Shown: positions 50,320-58,698 of the stretch, piece by piece
Layout of the letters: each line of letters begins with the position of its first letter
Numbering within the stretch: position 1 is the first letter of the stretch
NCBI GenBank assembly: GCA_902779505.1
Contig: CACZBZ010000005.1
Coordinates: 28,659-92,658, forward strand
Direction of reading: 5' to 3'
Origin: an uncultured Lachnospiraceae bacterium
GTDB lineage: Bacteria > Bacillota > Clostridia > Lachnospirales > Lachnospiraceae
DNA: 64,000 nucleotides
Notes under the pieces: generated by a model
What the model saw: only the letters and a program-made list of their open reading frames with translations
Databases searched by the model: none
Told to the model about the DNA's origin: nothing
Program-made: the position numbers and the translations under genes

Positions 50320-50967
50320 TTATTTCCTGCCTGTAAGGTAATATACCGCAAGTGCTGTCCTGTGAGACAGATTCTCTTTCGACAGGATATTGCTGATATG
50401 ATTCTTGACCGTTCCCTCCGAGATATAGAGCTCAGCGGCGATTTCCTTGTTTGACATGCCTTCGGCCACAGCCCTTACGATATCCATCTCCCGCTCTGAA
50501 TAGCCTGAGGGATCAAAGCCGCTTGCCTGCGTCACCTTCTCTTCCCCATTCTCGACTTTGCCCGCCAGATTCTGTAAGATACTCTCCTCCATAACACCGG
50601 TCCCATTATAGACCGATTTGATCATCTGTTTCAGATGCTCCGGCGTATGGTTTTTGATCAGATATCCTTTTGCACCGTTGCGAATTGCCTGCGCTACCAG
50701 CTCATCATCATCAAAGGTGGTAAGTATCAATACCTTGCCCAGATCCTGTTCCACGATGTGTTTCGTAGCCTCTATGCCGTCCATTTCCGGCATCTGTATG
50801 TCCATCAGGATCACATCGGGCCTGTTCTTTTCTGCCAGATTTAGCAGCTCACGCCCATTGGCAGCCGTCCCCAGCACTTCAAATTCCTCATCCACATCCA
50901 GGATGATCTTCATGCCGTCACGTACGAAATCGCTGTCATCCGCTATCATCACTTTGATCTTATCCAT
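50320..50967 (-). CDS. NarL/LuxR-type response regulator
   Basis: This 215-aa protein has a receiver domain with D10/D11, the phosphoacceptor D56 (VILMDIQMPEMDG), a Thr in LILTTFDDD, and a Lys in KGYLIKN. A C-terminal LuxR-type helix-turn-helix follows (YSEREMDIVRAVAEGMSNKEIAAELYISEGTVKNHISNIL, about 153-192). I start at 50967, seven bases after AGGA; earlier in-frame starts overlap the kinase gene. It pairs with the histidine kinase directly upstream and probably controls the ABC efflux genes. Confidence 0.94.
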   Translation of the reverse strand: MDKIKVMIADDSDFVRDGMKIILDVDEEFEVLGTAANGRELLNLAEKNRPDVILMDIQMPEMDGIEATKHIVEQDLGKVLILTTFDDDELVAQAIRNGAKGYLIKNHTPEHLKQMIKSVYNGTGVMEESILQNLAGKVENGEEKVTQASGFDPSGYSEREMDIVRAVAEGMSNKEIAAELYISEGTVKNHISNILSKENLSHRTALAVYYLTGRK

Positions 50968-51026
50968 CGCAATTTCCTTTCCATTCCGCATCACAGCCAT
51001 GCAACAGATCCGTCGGATTCCGATGA

Positions 51027-52166
51027 TCACTGATTGCTTTTCAGTGGCAGGAGCATATTTACACGGAAGCCTGCCTCCGTCTCAAAATTAATACTTCCGC
51101 CGGCATTACGTATCCTCTGCCTCATACCCGATATACCCATGCCGTCTTTTATCGTTTTGCATCCGACTCCGTCATCCGATACGCTGCACCTTACCATCTC
51201 ATTCATCACAAGGATACTGATATCTATCCGTCTGCAGCGTGAATACTTCATGGAATTCGTCACAGCCTCAAAGGTATTATCAAGTATGATCTCCCACAAG
51301 GCATCCGGTATTACCGAGAGATTGCCCTCCGTATCAAGCTCCGCCTCCACTCCTTTTTTATTGCAGTCCGCGCAGAGCTCATACAATTGAAGCAGTGCCG
51401 TTTTTTTCTTTTCCGGCCGCTGTTTGCGGAGGATCGCACGGATCTCATCCATACCTCCTCGCAGCTGATCGATAACTGACTGAAGCATCCCCTCTGCCTT
51501 TACAGGATCCTTTTCCAGCAGAACTTTTGCAGCTTCCAGCTGGTATATGGAGCCATTGATATTATGGCCCAGTTTATCGTGCAAAGTCTGTGAAAGCGCT
51601 GCCCTCTCCAAAAGAATATGATTCTCGGCCTCAAGCATATTTTTCTTAAGCTCTGCCTGTACTTCGAATTCACGGTTCTCATATTCACGTTTCAGATCCT
51701 GCTGAAGAACGGTATCCTCATACATCCGCTTCTCATAGTCGGCCACCACATGTTCGTGCTGAACATAAAAAACGATCAGCATGGTAACAATCATGAATTC
51801 CGTGATATTTCCCAGAGGGCTGTCCGCCAGCACTGCAAGGTACATGACAAAATACAGGGCCGCCCTTCCTTTAAAGAAGCTGATGATCTCAAAACCCAAG
51901 AAACATCCCAGGGGAATAAAACCGCCCCCTCCAAACCTGATAAGCAGAACATTGGCCACAAGTGCCGCAGCAAGACAGATCAATCCAAGCTTTCCTTCCG
52001 TGAGTTCCTTTATCGTCATCACAGAGATATATAACGCCAGAAGCAGGAGTATCCTCAAGGGTACTCCTGCATGCTCCACATTTCCCATTAATCCGTACAC
52101 GCCGTATATCAGCATGAGGATCATACGAACCAATATGTAATAATTCTCTTTTAAGAATTTCCCCAT
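51027..52166 (-). CDS. HisKA_3-type sensor histidine kinase
   Basis: This 379-aa kinase has four to five membrane segments in residues 10-135, a coiled coil (about 140-185), and the phosphoacceptor H196 in LSQTLHDKLGHNI. The ATPase core has ITNSMKYS-like EAVTNSMKYSRC (N box) and SDDGVGC with GMGISGMRQRI (G boxes). The short extracytoplasmic loops suggest it senses within the membrane or through the ABC transporter. Its ATG at 52166 overlaps the permease stop by 16 bases, with AAGGA seven bases upstream. Confidence 0.93.
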   Translation of the reverse strand: MGKFLKENYYILVRMILMLIYGVYGLMGNVEHAGVPLRILLLLALYISVMTIKELTEGKLGLICLAAALVANVLLIRFGGGGFIPLGCFLGFEIISFFKGRAALYFVMYLAVLADSPLGNITEFMIVTMLIVFYVQHEHVVADYEKRMYEDTVLQQDLKREYENREFEVQAELKKNMLEAENHILLERAALSQTLHDKLGHNINGSIYQLEAAKVLLEKDPVKAEGMLQSVIDQLRGGMDEIRAILRKQRPEKKKTALLQLYELCADCNKKGVEAELDTEGNLSVIPDALWEIILDNTFEAVTNSMKYSRCRRIDISILVMNEMVRCSVSDDGVGCKTIKDGMGISGMRQRIRNAGGSINFETEAGFRVNMLLPLKSNQ

Positions 52167-53401
52167 TCGCTTATCCTTCGCAGCTTGATTCCCAGACTGC
52201 CTGTACTGATCACTACGCACAGGTATGCTGCTGTTATACATAATACCATACCGAATGCCGAATTGTCGCCTGTGATGATCCTTTCAGAAGCCTTCAAGAA
52301 CCACTTCTGCGGCATAAGCGATGCCAGTACATTGATAAAATCAGATACGTCATCAAGCGGGAAATACAGTCCGCTTAAGAGCGCAGACAGACACCATACG
52401 GAGAAAGCCGCAACGTTGGCGCTCATCACATCCCCGATGAGTATTCCCAAAAGCATGCTGATAGAACTGAAGATAAGCCCCAGCAGGAATATCATCAATA
52501 GATATTTGCCTCTGCTCATACCAAGGTCCTTACTGTCAATTATCAGGCTGCATATTCCCATCACGCCGGTGGACATGAATGAGATGACTGCTGCCGTAAC
52601 CAGCTTCGAGACAAAATACTGCACCGGGCCCGCCTTTGTGAGACTGATCCTGGTAAAAACTCCGTTTTTCTGTTCGTTAATCGTTGCATGGGCCACAAAA
52701 ACACCGCAGAATACAAATCCCAGAGTCATGAATGCAAAGGCATATCCGATCTGTGTCTTATTGTTTACCTGTTCAGCCGTAAGACTGCTTCCCGCTTTTC
52801 CTGATACCGTGATCACTTTTTTGTTCTCGTATACGCTCTCAAGGGCATCCGTGAATTCTTTACCGTCACGGGCCGCACCATTTACGAAAAAACTGATGTC
52901 ATCCCGGAGCAGATCTGTCCTTTCGTCATCCGACAGGACATACAGCTTTATATTATCTGCCATTTCTTCCGCGCTTTCCGCCGTGCCGAAGCCGGGATAC
53001 AGGTACAACGCGGCACCCATCCTGTCTTCATAACCGTCACGTTTCATATGCGCCTGTATAAAGTCATCCGTAAATACTTCTCCCTGTCCGGAAAGATCGC
53101 ATCTGCACACCATATACATTCCGGACCCTGCAAGCATCTTTAAAAGTTCTTCCGAATAGCTGCTCTTTGACGCGTCATAGACCTTTAGCAGATACTCTCC
53201 GTTTCCGCCGTTATAGGCAACCTTCTCATCCGCCCCCGAAAGCTCGATCACGCTTCCGTCATCCTTCTGAATATAAGCTGCGGAGCTGTCAAACTGTGAT
53301 TTAAGTACAAGGGTGGACAATACGGGTGTCAGTATCAGAAAGAACCAGAATGCCTTAGTCCGAAGCAGCAGCTTTAAACTCATTTTTATCAACGTCTTCA
53401 T
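52151..53401 (-). CDS. ABC-2-type efflux permease (second)
   Basis: This 416-aa membrane protein has one N-terminal helix (KAFWFFLILTPVLSTLVL), an extracytoplasmic region of about 170 residues, then five helices, the ABC-2 layout. Its start overlaps the stop of the first permease gene by four bases (ATGA). It forms a transporter with the neighbouring permease and ATPase. The order ATPase-permease-permease-kinase-regulator resembles yvfRSTU-like modules of Bacillus. Confidence 0.85.
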   Translation of the reverse strand: MKTLIKMSLKLLLRTKAFWFFLILTPVLSTLVLKSQFDSSAAYIQKDDGSVIELSGADEKVAYNGGNGEYLLKVYDASKSSYSEELLKMLAGSGMYMVCRCDLSGQGEVFTDDFIQAHMKRDGYEDRMGAALYLYPGFGTAESAEEMADNIKLYVLSDDERTDLLRDDISFFVNGAARDGKEFTDALESVYENKKVITVSGKAGSSLTAEQVNNKTQIGYAFAFMTLGFVFCGVFVAHATINEQKNGVFTRISLTKAGPVQYFVSKLVTAAVISFMSTGVMGICSLIIDSKDLGMSRGKYLLMIFLLGLIFSSISMLLGILIGDVMSANVAAFSVWCLSALLSGLYFPLDDVSDFINVLASLMPQKWFLKASERIITGDNSAFGMVLCITAAYLCVVISTGSLGIKLRRISEWGNS

Positions 53402-54498
53402 TTTCCTTTCCTCCCTCTTATATATCCCGCCATGATCGACACACAGGCGCTTACGAACATGATTATGATGCAATAGATAACAGCACTTCTCGTATAGTCG
53501 CTGTGTCCCATGCAGGACAGCTCCGTAAGAGCCCTGTTGATATGATAGATGGGCGATATATCTTTCAGCTGCTGCGGCTGAGTTGAGAACATATAGGTCT
53601 CAAAACTTCCTCCGGTAAAACCGGCCATCCATACAAGGGCAAATACTGCGATTATTGTAACCACCACATTTTCCGTAATGTTATAGAACATCAGCCCGAA
53701 TGCCGTAGCGGCCGCTGCAGAAAGCACCACGATCAAAGCGGATATGAGCGGACTTCCCCAATGCACTCCAAAGAGCAGTATCGTTATCCCTGCCGTAATG
53801 AGCGACGATATGGACACCACCAGAAGCATAGGTATGAACTTGCCAAAGAAAAGCTGTAACTCGGAAAGGCCCGATACCCTCAGTTTTTTGCCGATATGGT
53901 ATTTTTTCTCGGCAGTGAATATACCGGCTCCGCATACAACAGCACACCAGCCGAAATATACCACTTCAACAATCCCGTAGTAATCCGAAGCCTCTATGGG
54001 CTCCATATAGCTCGGATATTTGACGGCAACCGATGCTTCGGAAGGCATATCGCTCCTGTATGCATCGAGCATAAACTGTGCGATATGCTTATCAACACTG
54101 CTGATAAGGTAGTCCAGAGCTTTCGCCTCGTATTTCTGCTCCCCGTTTTCATATATGCTGTATGTCCCGTCTTTTCCAAAAACAACGAATCCTGCCAGAT
54201 CTTCTTCCATGATCTTTTCTTCGATGTCACACTTCGGATACTCAGTCAGGATCATATCACTCTCATCCGCTGCAGTTCTGACCTGCTCTGCCAAAAGCTG
54301 CGCCCTGACATCAGTATCCTCTGCGTCAATTCTGTATCCTGCTTTGATACTGTCATCTCTTTCGTATTTTTCCAGAAGATCTCCGAATGCGCTTGAAAGC
54401 AGGGCCACCAGTACTACCGGAGTCACGATAAAAAGCAGGATATTCGTTGCGCTTCTCATCATAAGTTTGAAATTGTTTTTGATAAGATATCTGATCAT
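53398..54498 (-). CDS. ABC-2-type efflux permease (first)
   Basis: This 366-aa membrane protein has the same layout as its neighbour: a first helix (NILLFIVTPVVLVALLSSAFG), a large outer loop of about 150 residues, then five helices, including KKLRVSGLSELQLFFGKFIPM, the cytoplasmic coupling-type segment. It begins one base after the ATPase gene stop. The pair with the following permease should form a heterodimer. Substrate unknown; drug or peptide export is likely from the family. Confidence 0.86.
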   Translation of the reverse strand: MIRYLIKNNFKLMMRSATNILLFIVTPVVLVALLSSAFGDLLEKYERDDSIKAGYRIDAEDTDVRAQLLAEQVRTAADESDMILTEYPKCDIEEKIMEEDLAGFVVFGKDGTYSIYENGEQKYEAKALDYLISSVDKHIAQFMLDAYRSDMPSEASVAVKYPSYMEPIEASDYYGIVEVVYFGWCAVVCGAGIFTAEKKYHIGKKLRVSGLSELQLFFGKFIPMLLVVSISSLITAGITILLFGVHWGSPLISALIVVLSAAAATAFGLMFYNITENVVVTIIAVFALVWMAGFTGGSFETYMFSTQPQQLKDISPIYHINRALTELSCMGHSDYTRSAVIYCIIIMFVSACVSIMAGYIRGRKGK

Positions 54499-54499
54499 G

Positions 54500-55252
54500 T
54501 CAATAATCCCTCAGTTTCTTTCCGGTCAGTGTAAGGAATACTTCTTCCAGGGTGATGGATGAAGTATCTTCTACAACCATTTTCTTCAGCTCTTCGGAGG
54601 TTCCCGTAGCGATTACCTTCCCGTTGTCCATTATGGCTATCCTGCTGCATATCGCCTCCACTTCTTCCATATAGTGGCTGGTATAGATGATCGTGGCGCC
54701 GTTTTTGTTGGATTCCCTGATCTTCTCCAGGATGAAGTTCCTTGACTGCGGATCGATACCGACAGTAGGCTCATCGAAGATCAGAAGATCCGGATGATGC
54801 CCTATGGCACAGGCGATATTGAGTCGTCTCTTCATACCACCGGAAAATGTTTTCGCATAATCGTTTTTCTTTTCCAGCAGCCCTACATATTCCAGAGACT
54901 CATCGATCCTCTTCTTAAGCTCTGCACCTCCGATCCCATAAAGGGATGTAAACAGTTCCACGTTTTCCCATGCCTTGAGATTACCGTGAATTGCCAGTTC
55001 CTGAGGGATGTAGCCCAGTTCGACTATCAGTTCTTTCCGATGTTTGTCAAAATCCTTTCCGTGAAACTCCACGCTTCCCAGAGTCGGCTTTACGATCCCG
55101 CAGATCATGTTCATCGTGGTACTCTTACCTGCCCCATTGGGTCCCAGGAGTCCGAATACCTCTCCTTCTTCGATAGTCAGATTCAAGTTATCTACCACGA
55201 CCCTGCCGTCATATTTCTTTGTAAGGTCCTTTGTTTTTAAAATCGTTCCCAT
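54500..55252 (-). CDS. ABC-2 transporter ATPase
   Basis: This 250-aa single-cassette ATPase has Walker A LLGPNGAGKSTT near 38, Q-loop IPQELAIHG, signature FSGGMKRRLNIACAI, Walker B LLIFDEPTVGID and the switch His in YTSHYMEE. These are hallmarks of the CcmA/drug-efflux subfamily. I start at 55252, served by GGAGAGG. An inverted repeat sits at the predicted transcription start, followed by the ATG within about 25 bases. Confidence 0.95.
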   Translation of the reverse strand: MGTILKTKDLTKKYDGRVVVDNLNLTIEEGEVFGLLGPNGAGKSTTMNMICGIVKPTLGSVEFHGKDFDKHRKELIVELGYIPQELAIHGNLKAWENVELFTSLYGIGGAELKKRIDESLEYVGLLEKKNDYAKTFSGGMKRRLNIACAIGHHPDLLIFDEPTVGIDPQSRNFILEKIRESNKNGATIIYTSHYMEEVEAICSRIAIMDNGKVIATGTSEELKKMVVEDTSSITLEEVFLTLTGKKLRDY

Positions 55253-55275
55253 ATTTTCCTCTCCATAAAAAATAA

Positions 55276-55308
55276 AGTGTATCAGACTCGTTCTTCTTCT
55301 GATACACT
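55276..55308 (-). promoter_or_regulatory. inverted repeat at the start of the ABC/two-component operon
   Basis: AGTGTATCAGA and TCTGATACACT (11-bp perfect arms, 11-base loop) lie directly after TATAAT on the minus strand and before a T-rich stretch that runs into the ribosome site of the ATPase gene. It is either an operator for the NarL-type regulator or an attenuator-like hairpin. A good -35 was not found, which fits activation by a regulator. Confidence 0.6.
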
Positions 55309-55466
55309 CATTATATTTATCCGCCATCCCCTTTTGTAGTGAAAAAAGAACTGTTACGGCATGACTTTTGTCACTTCTTTAAAAGAGATCATCGATGACT
55401 TTTGCCCTCAAATGTATAGAATAAAAATGACCTTCCACAACAGTTTGTGAAAAGTCATTTCAGCAG

Positions 55467-55546
55467 TGCGGATAACAGGACTTGAACCTGCACGGTCTCC
55501 CACCAGAACCTAAATCTGGCGCGTCTGCCAATTCCGCCATATCCGC
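55467..55546 (-). tRNA. tRNA-Leu (anticodon TAG)
   Basis: The acceptor GCGGATA pairs with TATCCGC, the anticodon stem CCAGA/TCTGG encloses TTTAGGT, and the T arm has GGTTCAAGTCC. A class II variable arm is compressed. It reads CUA-type codons. It is separate from the six-tRNA operon and is followed by the ABC operon. Confidence 0.93.
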
Positions 55547-55604
55547 ATAAGTGCAAAGCACTTTTTTTATTATAAAAAACATCAATAATAGGTGTCAATG
55601 TCTC

Positions 55605-56972
55605 CTATTCCCCAATAGGGATCCTGGATATGATGTCTTTATCTATCTTAATAAAGAAGATTGTGGTCATAAGAGCCGACATAACTTCGGCGATGGGGAA
55701 CGACCACCACACGTTGTTGACGTTTCCCGAAAGGGCAAGAAGAAATGCCGCAGGAAGAAGTACAACAATCTGTCTCATGATTGAGTTGATCATTGAATAT
55801 ATACCGTTGCCCAGAGCCTGGAATGTGGATCCCAGGATGATGGCATAAGCAGCAACGGGGAAATGTACTGCGATTATCCTCAGTGCGGGAACACCCATAC
55901 TGAGCATATATTCCGATGCATCAAAGAGCATAAAAAGCTTGTCGGGCATAGTCTCGAAGACAATCAGTCCCGCTGTCATGATACATACGGCAATAAGCAC
56001 CGCAAACTTCATTGTGTCAATCATTCTCTTACGCTTCTGTGCTCCGAAGTTGTATGCGATTATGGGAATCATACCGTTGTTAAGACCGAATACCGGCATG
56101 AAGATAAAACTCTGAAGCTTAAAGTATACTCCGAACACAGCCACAGCCGTAGAAGAAAACTGTCCCAGAATCTTATTCATTCCGTATACCATCACAGAAC
56201 CGATGGACTGCATGATAATAGAAGGAACACCAACTTTATATATTCTTTTGATCGCCTTTCCGTCAGGTCTGAAGCCCTTGAGTGAAAGGTTCACTTCATG
56301 ATTCTTCTTTATGTTGATTATAAGGGCCATGATAGCCGCCACAATCTGGCCTGCCACTGTTGCAAGGGCCGCACCTTTTACCCCAAGCTTGGGTGCTCCG
56401 AGGAGACCAAAGATAAGAATGGGATCAAAGATCAGGTTAATAATGGCACCTGTACCCTGAGTGATCATGGCATAGAAAGTCCTGCCCGTGGACTGCAGGA
56501 TTCTCTCAAAGATAAACTGTCCGTATATACCGAAAGAACAACAGCAGACAATGGTAAGATAATCAATTCCGTAATCAATGATTGACTGTACATCGGTTTG
56601 GCCTCTGTAGAAGGGTCCCACCAAAGTAAGTCCTATAATAAGGAACAGAATATATGAGCAGAGCGAAAGAAACATACCATTGGTAGCGGCCTTGTCAGCT
56701 TCCTCCTGCTTCTTCTCTCCCAGCGACTTACTGAGCATGGCATTGACACCGACACCCATACCTGCACCTATAGCAACCATAAGGGTCTGCATAGGGAAAG
56801 CCATGGACACGGCTGTAAGCGCATCCTCACTTACTCTGGAAACAAATATACTGTCAACAATGTTATATAATGCCTGAACAAGCATGGAGATCATCATAGG
56901 TGCAGACATATTAATAAGGAGTTTCTGCACGGGCATGACGCCCATCTTATTCTCAACAACTCTTTCTTCCAT
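55605..56972 (-). CDS. MATE-family efflux transporter
   Basis: This 455-aa protein has twelve hydrophobic segments in two homologous halves. The start of half one (LLINMSAPMMISMLVQALYNIVDSIFVSRV, split) and the corresponding start of half two (KVGVPSIIMQSIGSVMVYGMN) are typical of NorM/DinF-like exporters that use Na+ or H+. The ATG at 56972 is chosen because an upstream open frame runs through the long palindrome and lacks a family match. The ribosome site is weak (CCAGG, six T, ATG), and it abuts the palindrome arms, so RNA folding may control translation. Confidence 0.9.
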   Translation of the reverse strand: MEERVVENKMGVMPVQKLLINMSAPMMISMLVQALYNIVDSIFVSRVSEDALTAVSMAFPMQTLMVAIGAGMGVGVNAMLSKSLGEKKQEEADKAATNGMFLSLCSYILFLIIGLTLVGPFYRGQTDVQSIIDYGIDYLTIVCCCSFGIYGQFIFERILQSTGRTFYAMITQGTGAIINLIFDPILIFGLLGAPKLGVKGAALATVAGQIVAAIMALIINIKKNHEVNLSLKGFRPDGKAIKRIYKVGVPSIIMQSIGSVMVYGMNKILGQFSSTAVAVFGVYFKLQSFIFMPVFGLNNGMIPIIAYNFGAQKRKRMIDTMKFAVLIAVCIMTAGLIVFETMPDKLFMLFDASEYMLSMGVPALRIIAVHFPVAAYAIILGSTFQALGNGIYSMINSIMRQIVVLLPAAFLLALSGNVNNVWWSFPIAEVMSALMTTIFFIKIDKDIISRIPIGE

Positions 56973-56980
56973 AAAAAACC

Positions 56981-57123
56981 TGGTCCGGTTTGGGGGATAG
57001 TTATAGTTTTCAGGCACGCTTTCGCTTCGATTCGACGTAACGGTACTAAGGCGGTAAAATACACCGCCTAAGTACCGACGTCTCCATAGAGCCTGAAAAC
57101 TATAACTATCCCCCGCCGGACCA
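56981..57123. repeat. long palindromic element 1
   Basis: Outer arms TGGTCCGG/CCGGACCA, middle arms GGGGGATAGTTATAG/CTATAACTATCCCCC, then a conserved core that starts TTTTCAGGCACGCTTTCGC and ends CATAGAGCCTGAAAA. Its inner stem CGGTAC/GTACCG carries a tip AAGGCGGT/CACCGCCT-like hairpin. The core matches element 2 in inverted orientation, while the flanking arms and tip differ but stay paired. Confidence 0.8.
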
Positions 57124-57277
57124 TGGTACACTACGTCCAGCAAAGGCTATCTTGCCACGCACATCATAACATCGATCTGACATGGCGATTCTAATGTGCC
57201 CAAAAGTATCTCCATCGCGCTGTTGCATTGAATCAAAGTAAATGCGCAGCCTATGCTGTGCAGATTGTAATCCTTAT

Positions 57278-57413
57278 CGGTTCGTGATGATTTCTGTTTT
57301 TCAGGCTCTATGAAAGCGCCGGTACTTAATTGCCGTCTTTTGGCAATTTATGTACCGCTGCGCTGAATCGAAGCGAGAGCGTGCCTGAAAAACAGAAATC
57401 ATCAACAGAACCG
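57278..57413. repeat. long palindromic element 2
   Basis: Inverted relative to element 1. Arms CGGTTC/GAACCG and GATGATTTCTG/CAGAAATCATC flank the same core (reverse strand: TTTTTCAGGCACGCTCTCGC to CATAGAGCCTGAAAAA). The tip ATTGCC/GGCAAT differs from that of element 1. The 154 bases between the two elements (57124-57277) hold no convincing gene; only short frames of about 40 codons are open. Confidence 0.8.
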
Positions 57414-57417
57414 GGAT

Positions 57418-57461
57418 GAATACAAAAAACGCACAGCATGGACTGTGCGTTCTTTGTATTC
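57418..57461 (-). terminator. terminator of the tRNA operon
   Basis: GAATACAAAGAACGCACAG and CTGTGCGTTTTTTGTATTC pair around a six-base loop on the minus strand, with the T run built into the descending arm. It begins two bases after tRNA-Lys. Confidence 0.85.
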
Positions 57462-57462
57462 A

Positions 57463-57535
57463 TGAGCCACGCGGGAATCGAACCCGCGACAACTTGATTA
57501 AAAGTCAAGTGCTCTACCGACTGAGCTAGTGGCCC
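57463..57535 (-). tRNA. tRNA-Lys (anticodon TTT)
   Basis: Acceptor GGGCCAC/GTGGCTC with discriminator A. The anticodon stem CTTGA/TCAAG holds CTTTTAA, and the T arm is CGCGGGTTCGATTCCCGCG. It is the last tRNA of the operon. Confidence 0.97.
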
Positions 57536-57576
57536 ATATGAGTTATTATTGGACCGGTCACAAATCCCAGCCCTAG

Positions 57577-57648
57577 CTGGGCCAACTGGATTCGAACCAG
57601 CGCATGCGAGGATCAAAACCTCGTGCCTTACCGCTTGGCGATGGCCCA
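57577..57648 (-). tRNA. tRNA-Gln (anticodon TTG)
   Basis: Acceptor TGGGCCA/TGGCCCA with discriminator G. The anticodon stem CGAGG/CCTCG holds TTTTGAT, and the T arm has CTGGTTCGAATCCAG. The U1-A72 pair is typical of tRNA-Gln. Confidence 0.97.
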
Positions 57649-57694
57649 ATAATTGCCATATAATAGCAAAAAAGTCTTGGTAAACAAGACTTAG

Positions 57695-57769
57695 GGTGGA
57701 TAGAGGGATTCGAACCCTCGGCCTCCAGAGCCACAATCTGGCGCGCTAACCAACTGCGCCATATCCACC
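57695..57769 (-). tRNA. tRNA-His (anticodon GTG)
   Basis: Acceptor GTGGATA/TATCCAC, with an encoded extra G at -1 (57769) facing discriminator C, the histidine identity pair. The anticodon stem CCAGA/TCTGG holds TTGTGGC. Confidence 0.97.
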
Positions 57770-57784
57770 ATATAAAGCAAAAAA

Positions 57785-57858
<74 letters not shown>

Positions 57859-57909
57859 ATTTGAGCTACTGCTCCCAACTGCATCAGGAATATCCTTTTG
57901 CAATTGAAA

Positions 57910-57980
57910 AGCGGGTGATGGGAATCGAACCCACGTATCTAGCTTGGAAGGCTAGTGTTCTACCATTGAACTACACCCGC
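57910..57980 (-). tRNA. tRNA-Gly (anticodon TCC)
   Basis: Acceptor GCGGGTG/CACCCGC with discriminator T. The anticodon stem CTAGC/GCTAG holds CTTCCAA, and the D arm is short, as is usual for tRNA-Gly. Confidence 0.97.
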
Positions 57981-58010
57981 ACGTTTTTTAATCTATTAAG
58001 TTGTCAATTA

Positions 58011-58085
58011 TCGGGGTGACAGGATTCGAACCTGCGACCTCCTGGTCCCAAACCAGGCGCTCTAGCCAAGCTGAGCCACACCCCG
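58011..58085 (-). tRNA. tRNA-Pro (anticodon TGG)
   Basis: Acceptor CGGGGTG/CACCCCG with discriminator A. The anticodon stem CCTGG/CCAGG holds TTTGGGA. It is the first tRNA of the operon Pro-Gly-Arg-His-Gln-Lys. Confidence 0.97.
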
Positions 58086-58115
58086 GTTTCGCGACTCTCA
58101 ATTGACGCAAGTGTT

Positions 58116-58144
58116 ATTATAATGTAACCGCAAATCCTTGTCAA
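58116..58144 (-). promoter_or_regulatory. promoter of the tRNA operon
   Basis: Read on the minus strand, TTGACA (58139-58144) and TATAAT (58116-58121) match consensus perfectly with a 17-base spacer, as expected for stable RNA. Confidence 0.92.
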
Positions 58145-58203
58145 CACATTTTTAATATTAATTTTTCGATGTCTTACTTATAAGATTATACATTAAATTT
58201 CCA

Positions 58204-58686
58204 TTATGGCAAGTACTTAATTTCAAACTTCGGTTCCCCGTTTTTATCTGTCTCCATAATGATATATGTGGGCTTTCTACCTTCCTGTCTGGGATATGAC
58301 AAACTTCCCGGATTGATCAGGATGATATCTCCTGCATAATTTACAAGGGGTCTGTGGGTATGTCCGAACATCACTATGTCCACACCTCTGGCTCTCGCTT
58401 CAGCTTTGAGCACCTCTGTACCCATGGAGATATAGTAGTTGTGCCCGTGTGTAAGCCAGACCTTTAATTTACCTATATTGAATTCTTTGTCTTTGGGCAG
58501 ATCGGAAAAGTAGTCGTTGTTGCCTGCAACCATATGAACGGTACAGCCTGCCGACTCTCTGATGAGTTCTTCACTGCCTTCCACATCACCGCAATGGATA
58601 ACCATGTCCAGAGGCGCGTATTTTTTGCACAGTCTCTGATAGAGTCCATCCATCCTGTGAGTATCACTGACTATCAATACTTTCAT
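58204..58686 (-). CDS. YfcE/MJ0936-family metallophosphoesterase
   Basis: This 160-aa calcineurin-like phosphodiesterase has the metal ligands in order: SDTHR (8-12), HCGDVEGS near 31, AGNND near 54, THGHNYY near 79 and FGHTHRP near 107. Members cleave phosphodiesters, often cyclic or model substrates; the natural substrate is unknown. It is the last gene of the run starting at lgt, 12 bases after rdgB. Confidence 0.92.
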   Translation of the reverse strand: MKVLIVSDTHRMDGLYQRLCKKYAPLDMVIHCGDVEGSEELIRESAGCTVHMVAGNNDYFSDLPKDKEFNIGKLKVWLTHGHNYYISMGTEVLKAEARARGVDIVMFGHTHRPLVNYAGDIILINPGSLSYPRQEGRKPTYIIMETDKNGEPKFEIKYLP

Positions 58687-58698
58687 ATATACCTGCTT

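Noticed and set aside
56972-57143. N-terminal extension of the MATE protein
   Set aside because: The extra 57 residues are encoded by the palindromic element and resemble no transporter; homologous reading begins at MEERVVENKM.
57326-57736. 136-codon frame across the tRNA genes
   Set aside because: It is composed of tRNA-Lys, Gln and His sequence plus the palindrome.
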